A stretch of 64,000 bases of DNA, taken from assembly GCA_008933995.1 (NCBI GenBank), contig WARS01000016.1, forward strand, positions 8,697,848 to 8,761,847, given 5' to 3'. The position numbers and the translations under genes are program-made. Shown piece by piece: positions 1-12,447 of the stretch; within the stretch, counting starts at the first letter, position 1; every line of letters begins with the position of its first letter. The notes under the pieces are model-generated. The model was not told where the DNA came from. It saw only the letters and a list, made by a program, of their open reading frames with translations, and ran no database searches. The DNA is from Datnioides undecimradiatus. Its lineage: Eukaryota; Chordata; Actinopteri; Lobotiformes; Datnioididae.

Positions 1-128
1 AAGATCTGGGAATACAGTTTTCTGGCAGAGAACATTCTGGTATTACTTTTTTTTTTTTTTTTTTTTAAATCAAAATTAATCCTTATACAACAATAAAGAC
101 GTAATCCTGTGTTTCCCTCTTTCCGCAG

Positions 129-2052
129 GTTTGGATGACGCCCGAAATACAGCTCACTTGGCGGCACGGATGATGAGGGATGGCTGTGTGATGAAGATCA
201 CTAGGAGCCTTGTGAGGGTGAGTGGCCGTCGTCCAACGATGCATCCCAACTCCTAAATGCCCGGCCCCCCTTCTGACTGTCACTTTATGGAAGAATTGTG
301 TTACATTATTTTGCCAAGTTTTATTTTAGAAATAAATTTTTAACTGGATCAATATCCCTCTTTCACAATTTACTCTGGTTTTTAGACTTTTGTGCTTGCT
401 GATTTACGTTTCGTACTACCTTGTCATTTCTAAGTGCCTTTCTCACGTCAAGTATTCATTTTACATGAAATTATTGCCTAAAATATAAAATTAATCTTTA
501 TGATCGCCAAAGAGAGACAGCAAACATGCAGCTTTATTGGACAGTGCAGCCAAGCATCAGTAACTGCTGAGTTACTCATTACATGTATTATGTCTTTTTC
601 TCCTTATAGACCCCATTAATGGTCAAACCCACGTTTGGAAACACAACTGCAGGAAACAGAGAAAAGTCCAACACAGATAAAAAGGAAAACACACTTGCCA
701 CAAATAAACCCTCATCATCCAATATTCCTTCCAAATCATGTCAGATAAAATCAAGTTCAGAATTACTTACTAAGGATTTCAGCACGGAGACAACAAGATC
801 AGCTCAGGAATCTGTTCACAGCTGTCAAAGCCTGATCTCACCAAAGACACTGCTAAATGGTAAAACTACACCACTGTGGGGGAAGTCGGTTACAACAGAG
901 GCTGTTAATATGTCTCCCTTGGTGATGAAAAATTCTTCCTCGCCACACAATAATAGTAACAGCAACAGCCTTGTTCTGTGCTCTACTACCATGGGCTGCC
1001 TTTTAAACCCGCCCTCAAAAACAAGAGCAACAGTGGAGCTTGTGGAGGAAGAGGAAGGTGCAGAACTTTTAGTGGAAATCGAGGACAGATGTGGTTCATA
1101 TGATGACGTGGTGTTAGAGGGCGATGATGTGTTTGATTTTGATTATGCATCAGATTTGTATGAAGAGCCTGACAATACACATTCATCGGTCGGGCAGGTT
1201 CCATTAAGGGACAATATCAGAGACACCCTGAGCTCTGAAAACAGCTGTAAAAGTCAGAATATCAGCAAGTCTTCAACATGTCCATCTTTAAAGAAGATGA
1301 CATCCCACATTAAGGTGTCTAATCACCAAAGTGAAGTCAGGCAGTTTTCAACAATCTCAGAGCCCAGTACTCATTTTAATGTGTCTAAAATCACTACTCA
1401 CGACTCCAAATCAAATCAGCGTGAAACAGGACTGACAACCTGTTTACCAGTACAAGAGATGTCCAATGTGCCCAGTACAAGCACAAAAACAAAAGCACCT
1501 AATCCCCTGAGGCACAAACTGTTCATGCCAGAAAACACCTCCACACCTAATACCTCATTCATCAGACCCAAAGCGGTCGTCACGCAACACCCAAATCACA
1601 AAAAGACTCCAAAATCTTCCTTTACCATCTTCGCTGACCCGGCAAAACCCTCCCGCCCCTCCTCGGGTAGCTCTTTGTGCGCCCCCAAGAACGTCCTCTC
1701 CTCTCTGTCAACCAACACACTCTCCTCACGCGCCAATTGCTCCTCCATTACTGTGTCAGTGAAGGGAAGACAGAGGATCACATCCCCACTGTGTGCATGC
1801 GGGCGTCGTGCAAAGCGCCAGTTGGTATCCAATGGTGGGCCAAACCATGGGCGAGGGTTTTATTGTTGTCCGGTCCGCCGGTCGGGCAGCGGGGGCAGAG
1901 TCCAGAAGGGATGTGAGTTCTTCAAGTGGGAGTCGGCTGTGATGAAGAGCAGTTCAGTGGCCTCTCCTGCTGTCAGGTCTTCTGTCTCACTCTGTCAGAT
2001 CAGTTCGACTACCTGCCGTCCTCAGAGGTCTATGATGAGAAAGAGCTATTAA
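129..2052 (+). CDS. eri2: ERI2 (exoribonuclease family member 2), 3' part only
   Basis: Last two coding exons, 129-217 and 610-2052, of a gene that begins before the window. The first exon follows a TTTCCGCAG acceptor, starts in phase 1 and encodes GLDDARNTAHLA, which resembles the C-terminal end of the DEDDh 3'-5' exonuclease fold of the ERI family. It ends phase 0 at AGG|GTGAGT and continues in frame from 610 to the TAA at 2050-2052. The long last exon encodes about 480 residues, mostly Ser/Thr-rich and probably disordered, with an acidic patch near 1039-1170. At 1785-1935 lies a GRF-type zinc finger: CxC, then GRGFYCC, then GCEFFKW. An exonuclease end followed by a C-terminal GRF finger is specific to ERI2 within this family; ERI1 and ERI3 lack the finger. 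The family trims structured or histone-like RNA 3' ends, but the substrate of ERI2 itself is poorly known. The catalytic residues cannot be checked because those exons are outside the window. Confidence 0.92.
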
Positions 2053-2408
2053 CATACACAGTCATTTAAACCAGTGCACTAATAACCGTTTTACAGATGG
2101 TTTCACCATTATTGTGTTTTCTCTGTGAACCTTTTACACACACTAAAAGTAAAAACTACAGTTATGCTTGACAAGAAGCCCAGACGCATTGTCTTCTGTT
2201 GCTGCCATAAAACTAAACTAGACGACATCTAGACTACATACAGCAGCACAAATCAATAATGTGGCATTTTATCAAGTTAAAGTTAGTATACTGAAAATAT
2301 AATTTATAGCTTTTTTATATTTCACATCTTTATATGAATGAATACTTGTCTTGTACCATGTATTAACAAAGAAACTGTATTTTGAAAACATGCTCAAATG
2401 AAATGTAA

Positions 2409-2414
2409 AATAAA
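2409..2414 (+). promoter_or_regulatory. ERI2 polyadenylation signal
   Basis: AATAAA lies about 360 nt after the ERI2 stop codon, in an A-rich stretch. It is followed within 40 nt by a T-rich segment and is the first canonical signal after the stop. It would give a 3' UTR of roughly 0.4 kb and leave about 0.7 kb before the THUMPD1 start codon. Confidence 0.6.
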
Positions 2415-2459
2415 ATAAGAATGTAACTCTTTTAGTTATGACTAAATGACTTGTTTCTC

Positions 2460-2700
2460 TATCGGCATCTTTTTGTCAGTAGTGGAAAAATGACTCAAAT
2501 CTTTACAGTAGTCATACTACCGTGAAACATTTTAAAATAATAGTCCTACAGTTGTAATCGATCTAAAGTAAAACTATGGGCATTCAACACCTATCAAAAT
2601 ATGCTGAAGTGCATAGTACTCATTGTGCAGAATGGCTATTTTAAGAATCCCTATGTAATGCATGTGGATTATAATTATCTATGTCTGAGAATCTCTTTAT
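2460..2700. repeat. Degraded copy of a fish interspersed repeat
   Basis: The segment has phrases such as AGTGCATAGTACTCATTGTG followed by CAGAATGGCTATTTTAAGAA. These match my memory of a common non-autonomous repeat in teleosts with runs like 'aaagtactcattatgcagaatgg'. Related words occur near 18150-18300, 38110-38330 and 44130-44270 in this window. It sits between the ERI2 polyadenylation signal and the THUMPD1 promoter. The boundaries are approximate and the family name is not known to me. Confidence 0.45.
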
Positions 2701-2799
2701 GACGCGGTTGATGAAGATGGGGTTAATTGTAATCTTTTTACATACTACTCTGTTTCTTTACCTATTTGGGAACGTGTAAATCAATTTGTTCCACGTACG

Positions 2800-3172
2800 T
2801 AGACGCAGTTTATGATTCAAAGCGCACAATGCTTCGCGAGAACGTCCAACACTTTTGTCCCTCCTCACATGCCGTACAGGATAAACTCAAAACGTGCTAT
2901 GTTGTGAGTGAACGAGACACCGTCTGTTGAAACAGGGACAGTTTGGACCTGAACACATGTTTGGACGGCAGGCAGTGACATTTTATAAACTTCACAGAGC
3001 CTCTACATTGCAGTCGCTGCTAGCTTTACAATCTGAAAACCCCTGTGTTAGCACAAAGCGTTGAAGCTAACAGCTAGGAAAGCCGTGGGGGAGTAACCAA
3101 AACAAGAAGGCAGACCGTCACTGTCTAGGTTTCATACAAGATTTTGGCTTGTTGGAAAGCTCATCTGCTATC
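2800..3172 (+). promoter_or_regulatory. THUMPD1 promoter and 5' UTR region
   Basis: The interval before the THUMPD1 start codon is less AT-rich than its surroundings and contains several CpGs. No TATA box is seen at a sensible distance. The last 170 bases have GCTAGC/GTTAGC-type words (CTGCTAGC, TGTTAGCAC, GAAGCTAACAGCTAGG), also found around the AXIN1 and GTF3C1 start regions. The transcription start cannot be fixed from sequence alone. Confidence 0.4.
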
Positions 3173-5422
3173 ATGTCTGCCGTGGCAAACGACTCGAGGA
3201 AACGGAGCAAGAAGCGGTACGTTGCCGGTCACCACAACAAGCGCTGGAAGGGCTCCCGGGAGCTGGAGGTGGGCATGCAGGGCATACTCATCACATGCAA
3301 CATGAATGAGAGGAAGTGCACGGCGGAGGCCTTCAATCTGCTCAATGAGTACGCAGACAAGCTCTATGGGCCCGAGAAGGTGAGACGAGGAGCACTTTAA
3401 TATTCCCTCTTAGATGCATCAGAAACCTTTTTTACGTTACTTCTCCACCTAACTTGCTTACTGTACAAGTTGAGCGAGAGAAAGTTGAGATGTGCCCCTT
3501 CTGCCATATTTAAGGTTTCTTTTAATTTCATGTTTGTTTTGTATAGAGCATGGAGGAGGCCACAGCAAAAGTTTGTCATTGTGCAAGTATGAAGTTAACC
3601 TCAGGCAGTTTGTCAGGACCCATCAGTTGACTCAGTGTTACGACAGTACTAGGAAATAAATGAAATGTGACAACCTGCGGTACTTCTGTATCTGTTACTG
3701 TGAATGATCAACCACAGCTTGGATAATTCATCAGTTAGTAAGCTTTCAGCTCCAAAAATACAACATTTTCTTGCTTCCACCTCGTCAGTCTTAACAAATT
3801 GCTTGTTTTATGTCGTATTTGGCTTTTGAATCATTAATTTTCATAGTATAGTCGTATTAAAAATGCCACTTGTGACCACAGTTGCAAGATGACAATGGGA
3901 GCAGCAGCGAGGAAGAGGATGCTGATGAGGAGGATGTTGATGTAGCTCTGAAGAAGGAGGTGGCACAGCTGCAGGCATCTGGAGGTAAACAGGAGAGGCG
4001 CTTCCAGGCTTTGGACAGCGGAGCAAACAATGTCATCTTCATCAAAACTCAAAATCTGGGTAAGTCCTTTAAATGGAATGTGTTTGGATGTGTTTTTGGC
4101 CCACAGTGTTACAGCTAACCTCGAGAAGCCGCTAGATTTATCAGATCACACTAGTTGAGAATCCATCTTGCCAGGTTTCAAGTTTCATGCTTGTGGCCCA
4201 ACCACAGGGGTTTGGTGTGTGATGAGAAAAGGAGGATAGCATATATGCTTTCACAGCGTTAATTATGTCAACACTGTTGGAAAGCATCACCTTGGCTACC
4301 TGATCTGATTGATTGAAACCGGCCTTTCTCTTTCTTCCTCTTCTAGAGTCTGACAAGCTGGTTCATCACATCCTGTCTGACCTGCACAGCACCAAGAAGA
4401 AAAAGTCACGTGTGATCCTCCGGATGCTGCCAGTGAGAAGCTAAAATCACACCTAGCTGTGTTTAACATGGCAAATTGAACAGATATATATGTATATAGA
4501 AATGTTTTGGGTGTTTAAATGACTAAAGCAAAATAGACTTTTGTCCTTGTTACAAATGAGAAAGTGGTTTGAGGTCATTTGACATTTGCAGACACTCGGT
4601 GTATGTGTCCAAATTAGTTTTCACACTGCATCGCTGATTTTTAGCCAGCCTGTGCAGTTGTTTGATTCCCTTCATAACAATCAAAATGATTGCTTAAATA
4701 TCTGCCATGACTAAAACAATCACTTGCAATAGTTTCACGCTCTCGTGCGCAGTGTCTTATTCTTGTTTATTCTTCACCCCATTCAGGTAACAGGAACATG
4801 CAAGGCCTTCCAGGATGACATGTTGAAGTATCTAACCACTTTCCTGGAGCCTTGGTTCAAAACCCCAAACTGTGCTACCTACCAGATCGCCTTCAAGGCC
4901 CGCAACAGCAGCCACAACAAGAGAGATGAAATCATCAAATCAGTTGCAGGTAGCAGTGGACTCGAAATGAATTTCTTGCCGAGATGGTCTCATCATTTAG
5001 TCAGATGAAGTAAATGAAAAATGGATTTCACAGGTTCGATCGTCAGTGAACAAGTCTGACTCATCCTTTCTTGGTTTTTGACCATTGCAGGTCTGGTGGG
5101 GAAGCTAAACCCGAAGAACAAGGTTGATTTGACCAACCCAGAACTGACAATCATCGTGGAGGTCATCAAGGCCGTGTGTTGCCTCAGCGTGGTAAGAGAC
5201 TATACACTGTACAGGAAGTATAACGTCCAGGAAGTGGTAAAAGAGGACACTCCAAAGCCTGATGTGACCACGGCAAGAACGCATTTGAACACAGCCGATC
5301 AGACGGAGAAACACAATGAAGACGAGACAAACAAAGAAGAAACGAAAGGTGAAGAAGACGCTAACAAAAATGTGCCACAAGACGAAAAGGAGGCAGACAA
5401 GGGTGAAGGTGACGGGGAGTAA
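3173..5422 (+). CDS. thumpd1: THUMPD1, THUMP-domain adaptor for tRNA acetylation
   Basis: Complete gene in five exons: 3173-3379, 3882-4059, 4347-4432, 4787-4949, 5091-5422. All junctions are GT/AG, frames join without a break, and the stop is TAA at 5420-5422. The product is 321 aa, near the usual vertebrate length of about 350. The N-terminus is basic (RKRSKKRYV) and is followed by GMQGILITCNMNERKC, the THUMPD1/Tan1 signature. An acidic SSSEEEDADEEDVD stretch lies near residues 75-88. The THUMP RNA-binding domain spans roughly residues 145-255 and includes RMLPVTGTCKAF and a conserved C-terminal helix ending in IIVEVIKAVCCLSVV. The tail is Lys/Glu-rich. In yeast and human the protein binds tRNA and helps the NAT10/Kre33 acetyltransferase form N4-acetylcytidine at position 12 of tRNA-Ser and tRNA-Leu; it has no catalytic domain itself. 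I chose the ATG at 3173 because MSAVA matches the family and the frame is short upstream. Confidence 0.95.
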
Positions 5423-5871
5423 GAGCTCACTTTTAGAGAAACTGATTGTCCGCTGGTGAGTTAGATTTAAAAAAAACCCATCTCAAGTTGCTTTACAATG
5501 TAGTGCTTTTGTTATTATCAGGTTCAAAACAATAACAAGTCCTTCTTTTGACTGAGATACACAACCCGTCAGAATCCAAATACAATTTAGTGTCTTTTTT
5601 AAAATTCATAACACTCTGTCTATGCTGCATTGGTTCCAGCTTCATCGAGATGTCCGTTTTAATTAGCAGAGGTGTTGAACTGATTGTACATGTCACCATT
5701 CCGCAGCACAGCTTTGCCGTCAGCTCAGTTTTTTAATGCTTGTTCTGATTTATAATTCAAATTTCCTCTTATTTTTGACATTTTTACTCCAAAGGAAAAA
5801 AGGCGTCTCGTTCAGGCGTCAACTGATGTGTCACATTTTTTGTAACTGTTATTTCCGAAAGCAGTCCCTGA

Positions 5872-5877
5872 ATTAAA
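5872..5877 (+). promoter_or_regulatory. Probable THUMPD1 polyadenylation signal
   Basis: ATTAAA, the commonest variant signal, lies 450 nt after the THUMPD1 stop and is followed by a GTGTGTTT-type downstream element (TTTGTGTGTTTCAGTGTG). I saw no earlier AATAAA in the 3' UTR. Confidence 0.5.
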
Positions 5878-8587
5878 GCCTTTGTGTGTTTCAGTGTGTT
5901 TGGTACATATATTTTACTCATTTTCTGGCCGTTACGCCTCAGTGATTCATACAACAGGCTGACAAATGATAAAAGTACACGAACGTAATACGGGTTAAAC
6001 ATTGTCCACTTCACCCCTGCAGGTATCAGTGGTCGTGCATTTCCCATTCTGCTGTGAAATGTCCCGTTTGTCGATTCACGAAACAGCACCATCGCTGAAC
6101 CGGCAGTTCACTCCTGAACCACAAGATGGAGTTGATTGCTCATTTTGTGGAGAAGTGGGTGTCTATGTGACAGGTGTATTGTGGTTGTTTCTTATGGATG
6201 AATAATTTATAAAAATCCTTTGTAATAATCCTACTAATTCTCTTTGCCACAGCCCCTTCTGGTATTACAACCTGCTTTAAATCATTCGAGAAATGTTTTG
6301 CAGCTCCATTATTTGTAAATTGCGCAGGCTTTCATACCAGTTTAAAAGCACAACGCACCTCACAGTTTCACAGATGGTGTAGCATACATGTTATTGTATT
6401 TGGCAGCAGGAAAGTGATTAATTATTATAGCACATCCGGCCAAAAACTCAAAGTGCTGAGATTTGGGTTATCCATCAGTTTGTCATTTTCACATGTTTTG
6501 TTGTCAGCCACGCGCATGTGATGAGTTTTTCTCTCTCAGACAAAAATCTAATATCGATGAAGTGATATTAGACGCACAGTGACACATGCTAACATGCACG
6601 TGTACAAGTATAACGTTCATTGTTTTGGTTTAGCCTGTAAGCATTTGCTGCATAGCACTAAACACTGAGTTAAGAGGAATCACAAAAGTTTTGTTGCTGT
6701 TTGCTCAAGTTCTGATAAGATGGCGGAACAAGATGAAAAGCAATTACAGTTTATCTCGAAGTGAAACATGATTAGGAGCCAGTATGTGCTCGTCCTTCTG
6801 TAGAACTGTCCTGGGTCTTTCCTCCGCTTCCACTGAGCCTTCCTGCAAAGGTCACAGACAGTTTAATTGTTTGTCTTTTGAAGATATTACCAGAAGAATG
6901 TGGCTCTGTTTATAGATTTTAGAGCAGACACATCAAAACTGAAAATCTAAAATCAAGAGAGGCTCAAACATGTTCTCTAAAGCAAAACCGGTGCAGTATA
7001 ACCACAGTGCTGTCATTCAGTGAAGGCATTAATCCTAGTGAGGACTACCACAGTTCTCTGTCACGTCCACATAACACACACAGGCATTAAGAGAATTGTG
7101 AATTTCTCTCTGCTCATTACACTCGGGCTGAGCTGTTGTTGTGACCCTCCAGTCGTTATCTCCACTATCTTCAGCAAAAAAACTCACAAATTGCATTGCC
7201 GCTGACTCTCAGGTGCCCCAATCAGGGTGACCTGCTGACAAGCTTATAGCTCCGACACAAGAGGAAAGGACTGGATGTTTTCAGCCTGCCAGTGCGTTAT
7301 TAGCACAATACCAATTAGACTGTGTGACTAGCCTACATAATGGCTAACAAGCCTCATAATGATATCACAGTGGTGGCATCTTAATGATATCTCTGCTGGC
7401 AGGTGAAATCCTCACAGCGTGCCTTTAAAGGAAACATAAAAACAAAATCAGCTTTTCACGATTGTTGATTGTTTTTTAAACAAATTAATCTGAGCTATTA
7501 AGGTATTTCAAGCTGACTGTTTTAAATGTTTAACCAGCAACTGTACTATCCAAATCAAGAGGATATTTACAGCGCTAACCACTTGGTTTTGTCTACATGA
7601 GAAATTAGCCTCTCATGTTTTAATTGCCCTCATGGCCACGTCTAATTAAACCTCAGTGGGAACTAAAGCCCACTGCTTTCCAGCCAAACAGGCATACAAA
7701 CACGTACACACTGTTCTGCCACCCAGGACTGTGTGCTTATTCAGGTTTAAATGTCACAGGCCCGTGAAACAATTGCATCCACAGGCGCATGAGCACACGG
7801 TCCCCGGGGTCAGGATTAGCATCCACTGGTGTGGCTCCATATCTGACCTTTATGAGTGGCTAAGTACTGCTCTCCAGGGTCTCATTTGTCTCACTTTACC
7901 CTGAACAATGGCCTCAACCCCCTCACAACTGTAGCCTTCTCTCTCTCAGTGCAGACAGAACATGGCATTGAGCCTCAGAGCTTTTCAAGGACTCCAGGTT
8001 TACTCTCACATACATGGGGTTAAAATAACTATTAACGGTGCCAATATGTTCCAATAACTTAAGCATTGCATTATAACTTTATGTATTTATGACTAAATGA
8101 GCATCAATCAGAGTCAAAAGTTTGTTTGTTATTAAGAATTTATTACCCAAAACCGTTAACATTAGGAGAATGCGTCATTTGAATAGTTTGGTTTGGTTTT
8201 ATTTAATTTGATTGACAGAAACCTGACAACAAACAAGCCAGTTGTGATGGTGCATTGCGGTTTATAACATCCAATTTTCTATTTTTTCCTTTTCCTAATC
8301 TTCCCACCGAATCTATCGGAAAATAGCACATTTAAATGGATGGCATGGTTCAAGAAAACATGTTTCCTTCTCCGTTTGTCTCCGTTTGGCTTGACTGTCT
8401 CTTCAGACATCATTATGCTGCCGTTTGATCCAATTGATCAAATTACTGTAGTTGTAGTTTACTGTCAAAGGAAATTTCAAGTTGTTACAGTAGCACATAC
8501 TAAACATATTAATGTGTTATTTAAACTGTTTGAGTTGCTGCGGTTTTAAAATGATGGAAATTATATTTTACCAAACAACTTATTAAA

Positions 8588-8774
8588 CAGTGGTTCTTAA
8601 CCTTTTTGTCTGATCACTCCTTAAAATGAGGCATTGAAAACTGTTGAGTCTCATAAAAGAGAAAACTAAGGACTAGAAGCAGAGCTGTGTTTTTGTTCTC
8701 TCCTGCCTGATCATTTTGCAGACTCATCGTGCGACTCCTTGAACAGGTCTCAACCCCTAGTTTGGAAACTACTG
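8588..8774. mobile_element. Short hAT-type MITE
   Basis: A 187-base element starts CAGTGGTTCTTAACC and ends with the approximate reverse complement, GGTTTGGAAACTACTG-like (ends CTAGTTTGGAAACTACTG). CAGTGGTTCT...AACC ends are typical of Charlie/hAT-group transposons. The 8 bases on either side (TTATTAAA and TTCAAAAA) agree at 5 of 8 places, as expected for an old target-site duplication. There is no coding capacity. Confidence 0.55.
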
Positions 8775-9327
8775 TTCAAAAAGAAACATAAGGGACATTT
8801 TGGCGTATATGTTACCATGATCCCATTCACATCAGTGCTTACTTCAGGAACACCTATTATCCTGGAAGATATTTGGCAGCCGCTGTGGAAAGAGTGCAGG
8901 AGTAACAAATAAAAACAATCATTGATAATTTCCAGGTGTCAGCTTTAGTTTCAGAGTCCTGGTATGAACCAGACACAGTGTCACTGATTACTGGGACATT
9001 AGAATGAGTCATCCCAAATATTATGAGTAACACATGCTCTTTCTAAAATGACAAGTCATGATGAGTGCTGTGCAAAACACAGAGTGAATTATCAGTATGT
9101 ATTTCACATAACAGGCCACACAAAGATGATGAGATTAAAAAAAATCATACCATATACAATACTGATGACAAAATACAGATAAATTGATTGTAGATTGTAA
9201 AATATAAGTGAAGAATGTGGAGTCAGGAGGACAGTGAACACTTTAAACCCCTATTTCTCAACACCACTGTTGATACAGGAGTATTGTTTTAAATGTAAGT
9301 CAAAGATACGAGCTGGTATAAAGGTAT

Positions 9328-9430
9328 GAGCTGATTGGCTTTATTCTGTTTGATGGTAAATGAATGATAGTCAAATACTAAATGTTAATTATGTTGCAGC
9401 GGGCAACTTTGGTGGTTGCTGGAAAGGAAG
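9328..9430. repeat. Diverged dispersed repeat, copy A
   Basis: GAGCTGATTGGCTTTATTCT followed by TGTTTGATGGTAAATGAATG is closely matched at 12198-12290 (GAGCTGATTAGCTTTATTCT, then ATTTGCTGGTACATGAATG). The two copies are in the same orientation, 2.9 kb apart, and both run into a 'TTAATTATGT...TTTGGTGG' segment. The length is about 100 bases. I do not recognise the family. Confidence 0.6.
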
Positions 9431-9548
9431 ACGCTAAGGCACAGGATCTCTTCTCAGCCATGATGACCCACGAAACATGTTAAGGGACAGAGAGGCAGGT
9501 GACATGCAAACCAGGGAGAAGACGAGAGGCTGATCCAGATACACACAT

Positions 9549-9573
9549 CTGGAGAGAGAGAGAGAGAGAGAGT
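9549..9573. repeat. GA microsatellite
   Basis: Simple (GA)n run inside a purine-rich stretch that continues to about 9595. No gene context. Confidence 0.9.
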
Positions 9574-10844
9574 GGAAAGAGAGTGGAAGAGAATGAGACA
9601 CACACAGTTTGCAGCTTGTGAGAAATAAACCAACCAACAGAGGGTTAGAGGTCTCGCACCAGATGAGCTGCTCACAATGAGGAATGCAGATTTTAATTTG
9701 GAAAGCGGGAAGGGGAAATGGTCTCACGGCGTATTTGTACAGGCACTGCTATCACCTCATACCATACTTAAGTTATGATAGAAAAAAACAATACTGGTGC
9801 ATCTCTGGTTCAAATATCCTGAAGACTTTTGCCATATGCAACATTGTCAGACCTCATAAAGCCCACATACTTGTGTATCTGCAATCGTAACTGTGATTTA
9901 TATGATGCTGCATGACTTTCTGGTGCATCATTTCACAAGCACTGCAAATTGGGCAAAAATGTTAAAAACAAAAATCTGGAAGGTATAGGCCACATTCGTT
10001 TTGTGGCAGCTTGGAAAGTTGTCGCAAGTAGTCCAACACTGACTGATAGAAACCGAATGTGGTACCTGTTTGATAAGAAAACCGTGGCCTCAGGAATGAC
10101 CACTGAGTTGAGCCCAGACGTCTGACGGCTGCAACAATAAGCGATTACGAGCTTTTTCAAACTTGTATTTACTGCAGAGCTATTGTATGGTGAGGCTTTC
10201 CTGTTATTTTGTCCATGTTTGGGTGTCAGTTTGTAGATCTCCAGATGCTTTCTCTTTTGCCACAAGCATGCACAGTCAATAGATGCACAAACCAGTGATT
10301 TCTTTATTTATTTATATCTATTGTTGCAGTGATGGGAATATGGTTTGGGGTTCTCTGAGAGATTCTGTGTGTGTGTATGTGTTATGCATGTGTGGCAGCC
10401 AGCTATGTGAATGGGGTTCAGTAATGAGAAATGCTTATCAACCCTCAACAGCCTGTCAGCTTCGTGCTATTAGCTGTGACCCAAACAATCCTACAGGTAG
10501 GCCAAGAGTGCTCGTATTGATTCCAAACATTCCTATTTGTCCCCACGGAGAAGGGGCAATCAGCAGACGGATTTAGTTGATTAGGATTATGGGAAGTCAT
10601 TTGTGGAGGAAATAAGATGGTATTTTTAAGGGTCCTATTAATGTTGTGAAATTAGTTTTCTTAATACCTGGGATGACGTTGCTGTTTGAATGTAAATTGC
10701 TGTTTATGTGATTGGAACTAGGACGACAGGAAGAAGGCTTGTTTTTAGGAAAACCGTGAAACAGTTTGTTGGGCTGAAGAGAAGGAATCATAAGATGGAG
10801 AGGAGAAGGCATGAGCTAACAGCAGTTGCAGGAGCAGAATCCCC

Positions 10845-10847
<3 letters not shown>

Positions 10848-10890
<43 letters not shown>

Positions 10891-10898
10891 TCACACTG
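10848..10898. repeat. CA microsatellite
   Basis: (AC)n run of about 50 bases with a few interruptions (AAAC, CTCAC). Intergenic. Confidence 0.95.
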
Positions 10899-11587
10899 AC
10901 TCACACATGCTCATGAGTGGTATAATCCTTGCAGAGGGTGCTTTCCATATCACTGGGTGGCTTTTGCTGCAGAGAGACGCATTTTAGCATAATGCTAACA
11001 AGGACCTTGACAATTAGTTAGACAGGAGAGGGGACGTGGGGGCAGAGAGGCAGCGGGGCAGCCTGCAGAGTAAGATGTGAATAAAAACCTGGGGAAGACT
11101 ATGGGGACAGGAGGTGGAACAAGGACATCAGCTGTGTGACTCTAAGAAGCTTCATTTACTTTTCTTTCTATTTAATGATCAGTGCTAAGAGGAATTGGAT
11201 CAAAGCCCCATTTCACTAATGAGATTTTGCCCTCAATCTACCACAGATGTATGAATACAAAGAAAGAACTCTGAATGGCACCAAGACTAGAGTGTATATA
11301 GTTAGAAAACAGTTGAGTGAAATTGACTGTGCAATTTAATGAAGTCTAAAACAAGAGCCGTGCCATAAATTCAACCTTTAAAGTTTATAATGCTGAATTT
11401 TTGCTGGCATTGTGTAAATTCAATTTATATGAATGGTGTTATAGTTAGAGGTAGTGCTATACTGGACTGCATCATACTGACAGATATTCCTTCGTTCTTG
11501 AAAGAAATGTAATTGAATTGACACAACAGTTTCACCAAAAACTAAACTTTATAGAAATATCTTAAGGTAGGCTTCAAAGGAGTTGTA

Positions 11588-11632
11588 TTGGATTGCATTA
11601 GATTGTACAGGTGTACCTAATAAAATGGCCAC
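11588..11632 (-). mobile_element. End of a fish DNA-transposon-like repeat
   Basis: GTACAGGTGTACCTAATAAA followed by ATGGCCACT is the reverse complement of 'AGTGGCC.TTTTATTAGGTACACCTGTAC', a terminal sequence that recurs in fish genomes. Forward-oriented relatives occur at 32720-32766 and 45121-45148. Only the end is seen here, so this is a solo terminus or truncated copy. Confidence 0.55.
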
Positions 11633-12197
11633 TCTTATTTTAGAATCCTGTATTCTCAGGTAAACACTGCAGGATTACAGTGCATCTTCAATCACATCAT
11701 CAGCTTGCCCTAAGTAAATCACTGACAACTCAAATCTGACACTTTGATTTTAAGACCTCCTATTTATGTAGGTTAAATGTTGGGGCCTAATTACTAAATT
11801 ACTAATTAAAAATAATGCATTAATACTGCTGGAGTATTATTTGAACTAAGTTACTTAGGTTAGCTTGGCAGCTATTAGCACAATACAGTTCGGTGTGGTA
11901 TGTATCAAATAAGTTTTAACTGTTATTCTTTATATTTAATTTCTGCCTTTTTCTTTAATTACTCGTCTTGGGCTTTCAGTGGTGGTTCGCTGTTAATTTG
12001 GGGTGAAATATTTAGCCTTAAAATAAAGTATCAAAGCCTATCTGTTGCACAGTTTCTCTGAAATTTCAATATTTTTTTTTCTCATCTGTCCTGTTTCCGA
12101 TTTCACCCCACCTGCTTTTATATGTCTAATACAGGAATGAAGTTTGTTGAGTGTTATTTTAATCAAACTAATGTAAAAGATATGCTCATGGTGGTAA

Positions 12198-12290
12198 GAG
12201 CTGATTAGCTTTATTCTATTTGCTGGTACATGAATGTTGGTCAAATGCTCCTCATTCTGGTGCTAATTATGTGTGTTTTTGGTGGAGGAT
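12198..12290. repeat. Diverged dispersed repeat, copy B
   Basis: Second copy of the repeat at 9328-9430, in direct orientation and roughly 80% alike by eye. It ends about 70 bases before the exon-like segment at 12364. Confidence 0.6.
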
Positions 12291-12363
12291 CTCATTGGAT
12301 TGGATAACAGCTGCCGCAGAGGATTGAGGGTGTGACAGTGGAACATGTATATGTGATTTTCAG

Positions 12364-12447
12364 GCAGATGACAGACAGACAGAAGGGCTCCTCAAGACGA
12401 CATACAACTTTAACAGGATTGGAAATGGTACCCACCAGCTGTATGAG
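12364..12447 (+). other. Exon-like segment with good splice signals, no known product
   Basis: 84 bases lie between a TGTGATTTTCAG acceptor and a strong GAG|GTAAGAG donor. The segment is open in the frame that starts at its first base (28 codons, ADDRQTEGLLKTTYNFN...) and is a multiple of three long. It could be an alternative or upstream exon of the candidate gene at 13052-16602, a non-coding exon, or chance. I do not recognise the peptide. Confidence 0.2.

Larger units (their letters stand above)
5900..12360. other. Intergenic stretch between THUMPD1 and the next exon-like sequence
   Basis: I found no convincing coding sequence in these 6.5 kb. The open frames present are short, start at random ATGs and lack splice support. 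The stretch contains a hAT-like MITE (8588-8774), CA and GA microsatellites, one transposon end (11588-11632) and the first half of a diverged direct repeat (9328-9430). The rest looks unique and AT-rich. Blocks with clustered homeodomain-type TAATTA words, such as 7590-7645 and 10980-11030, could be conserved enhancers, which only a cross-species alignment would show. Confidence 0.6.

Noticed and set aside
986-1204. Open frame opposite the ERI2 last exon
   Set aside because: Shadow of the real coding frame on the other strand.
5033-5043. GGTTCGATCGT, resembling a tRNA B-box
   Set aside because: No A-box, cloverleaf or T-run terminator around it; lies inside a THUMPD1 intron.
4060-5090. Intronic snoRNA in THUMPD1
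   Set aside because: I looked for box C/D (RTGATGA...CTGA) and H/ACA signatures; only partial matches, with no paired boxes at proper spacing.
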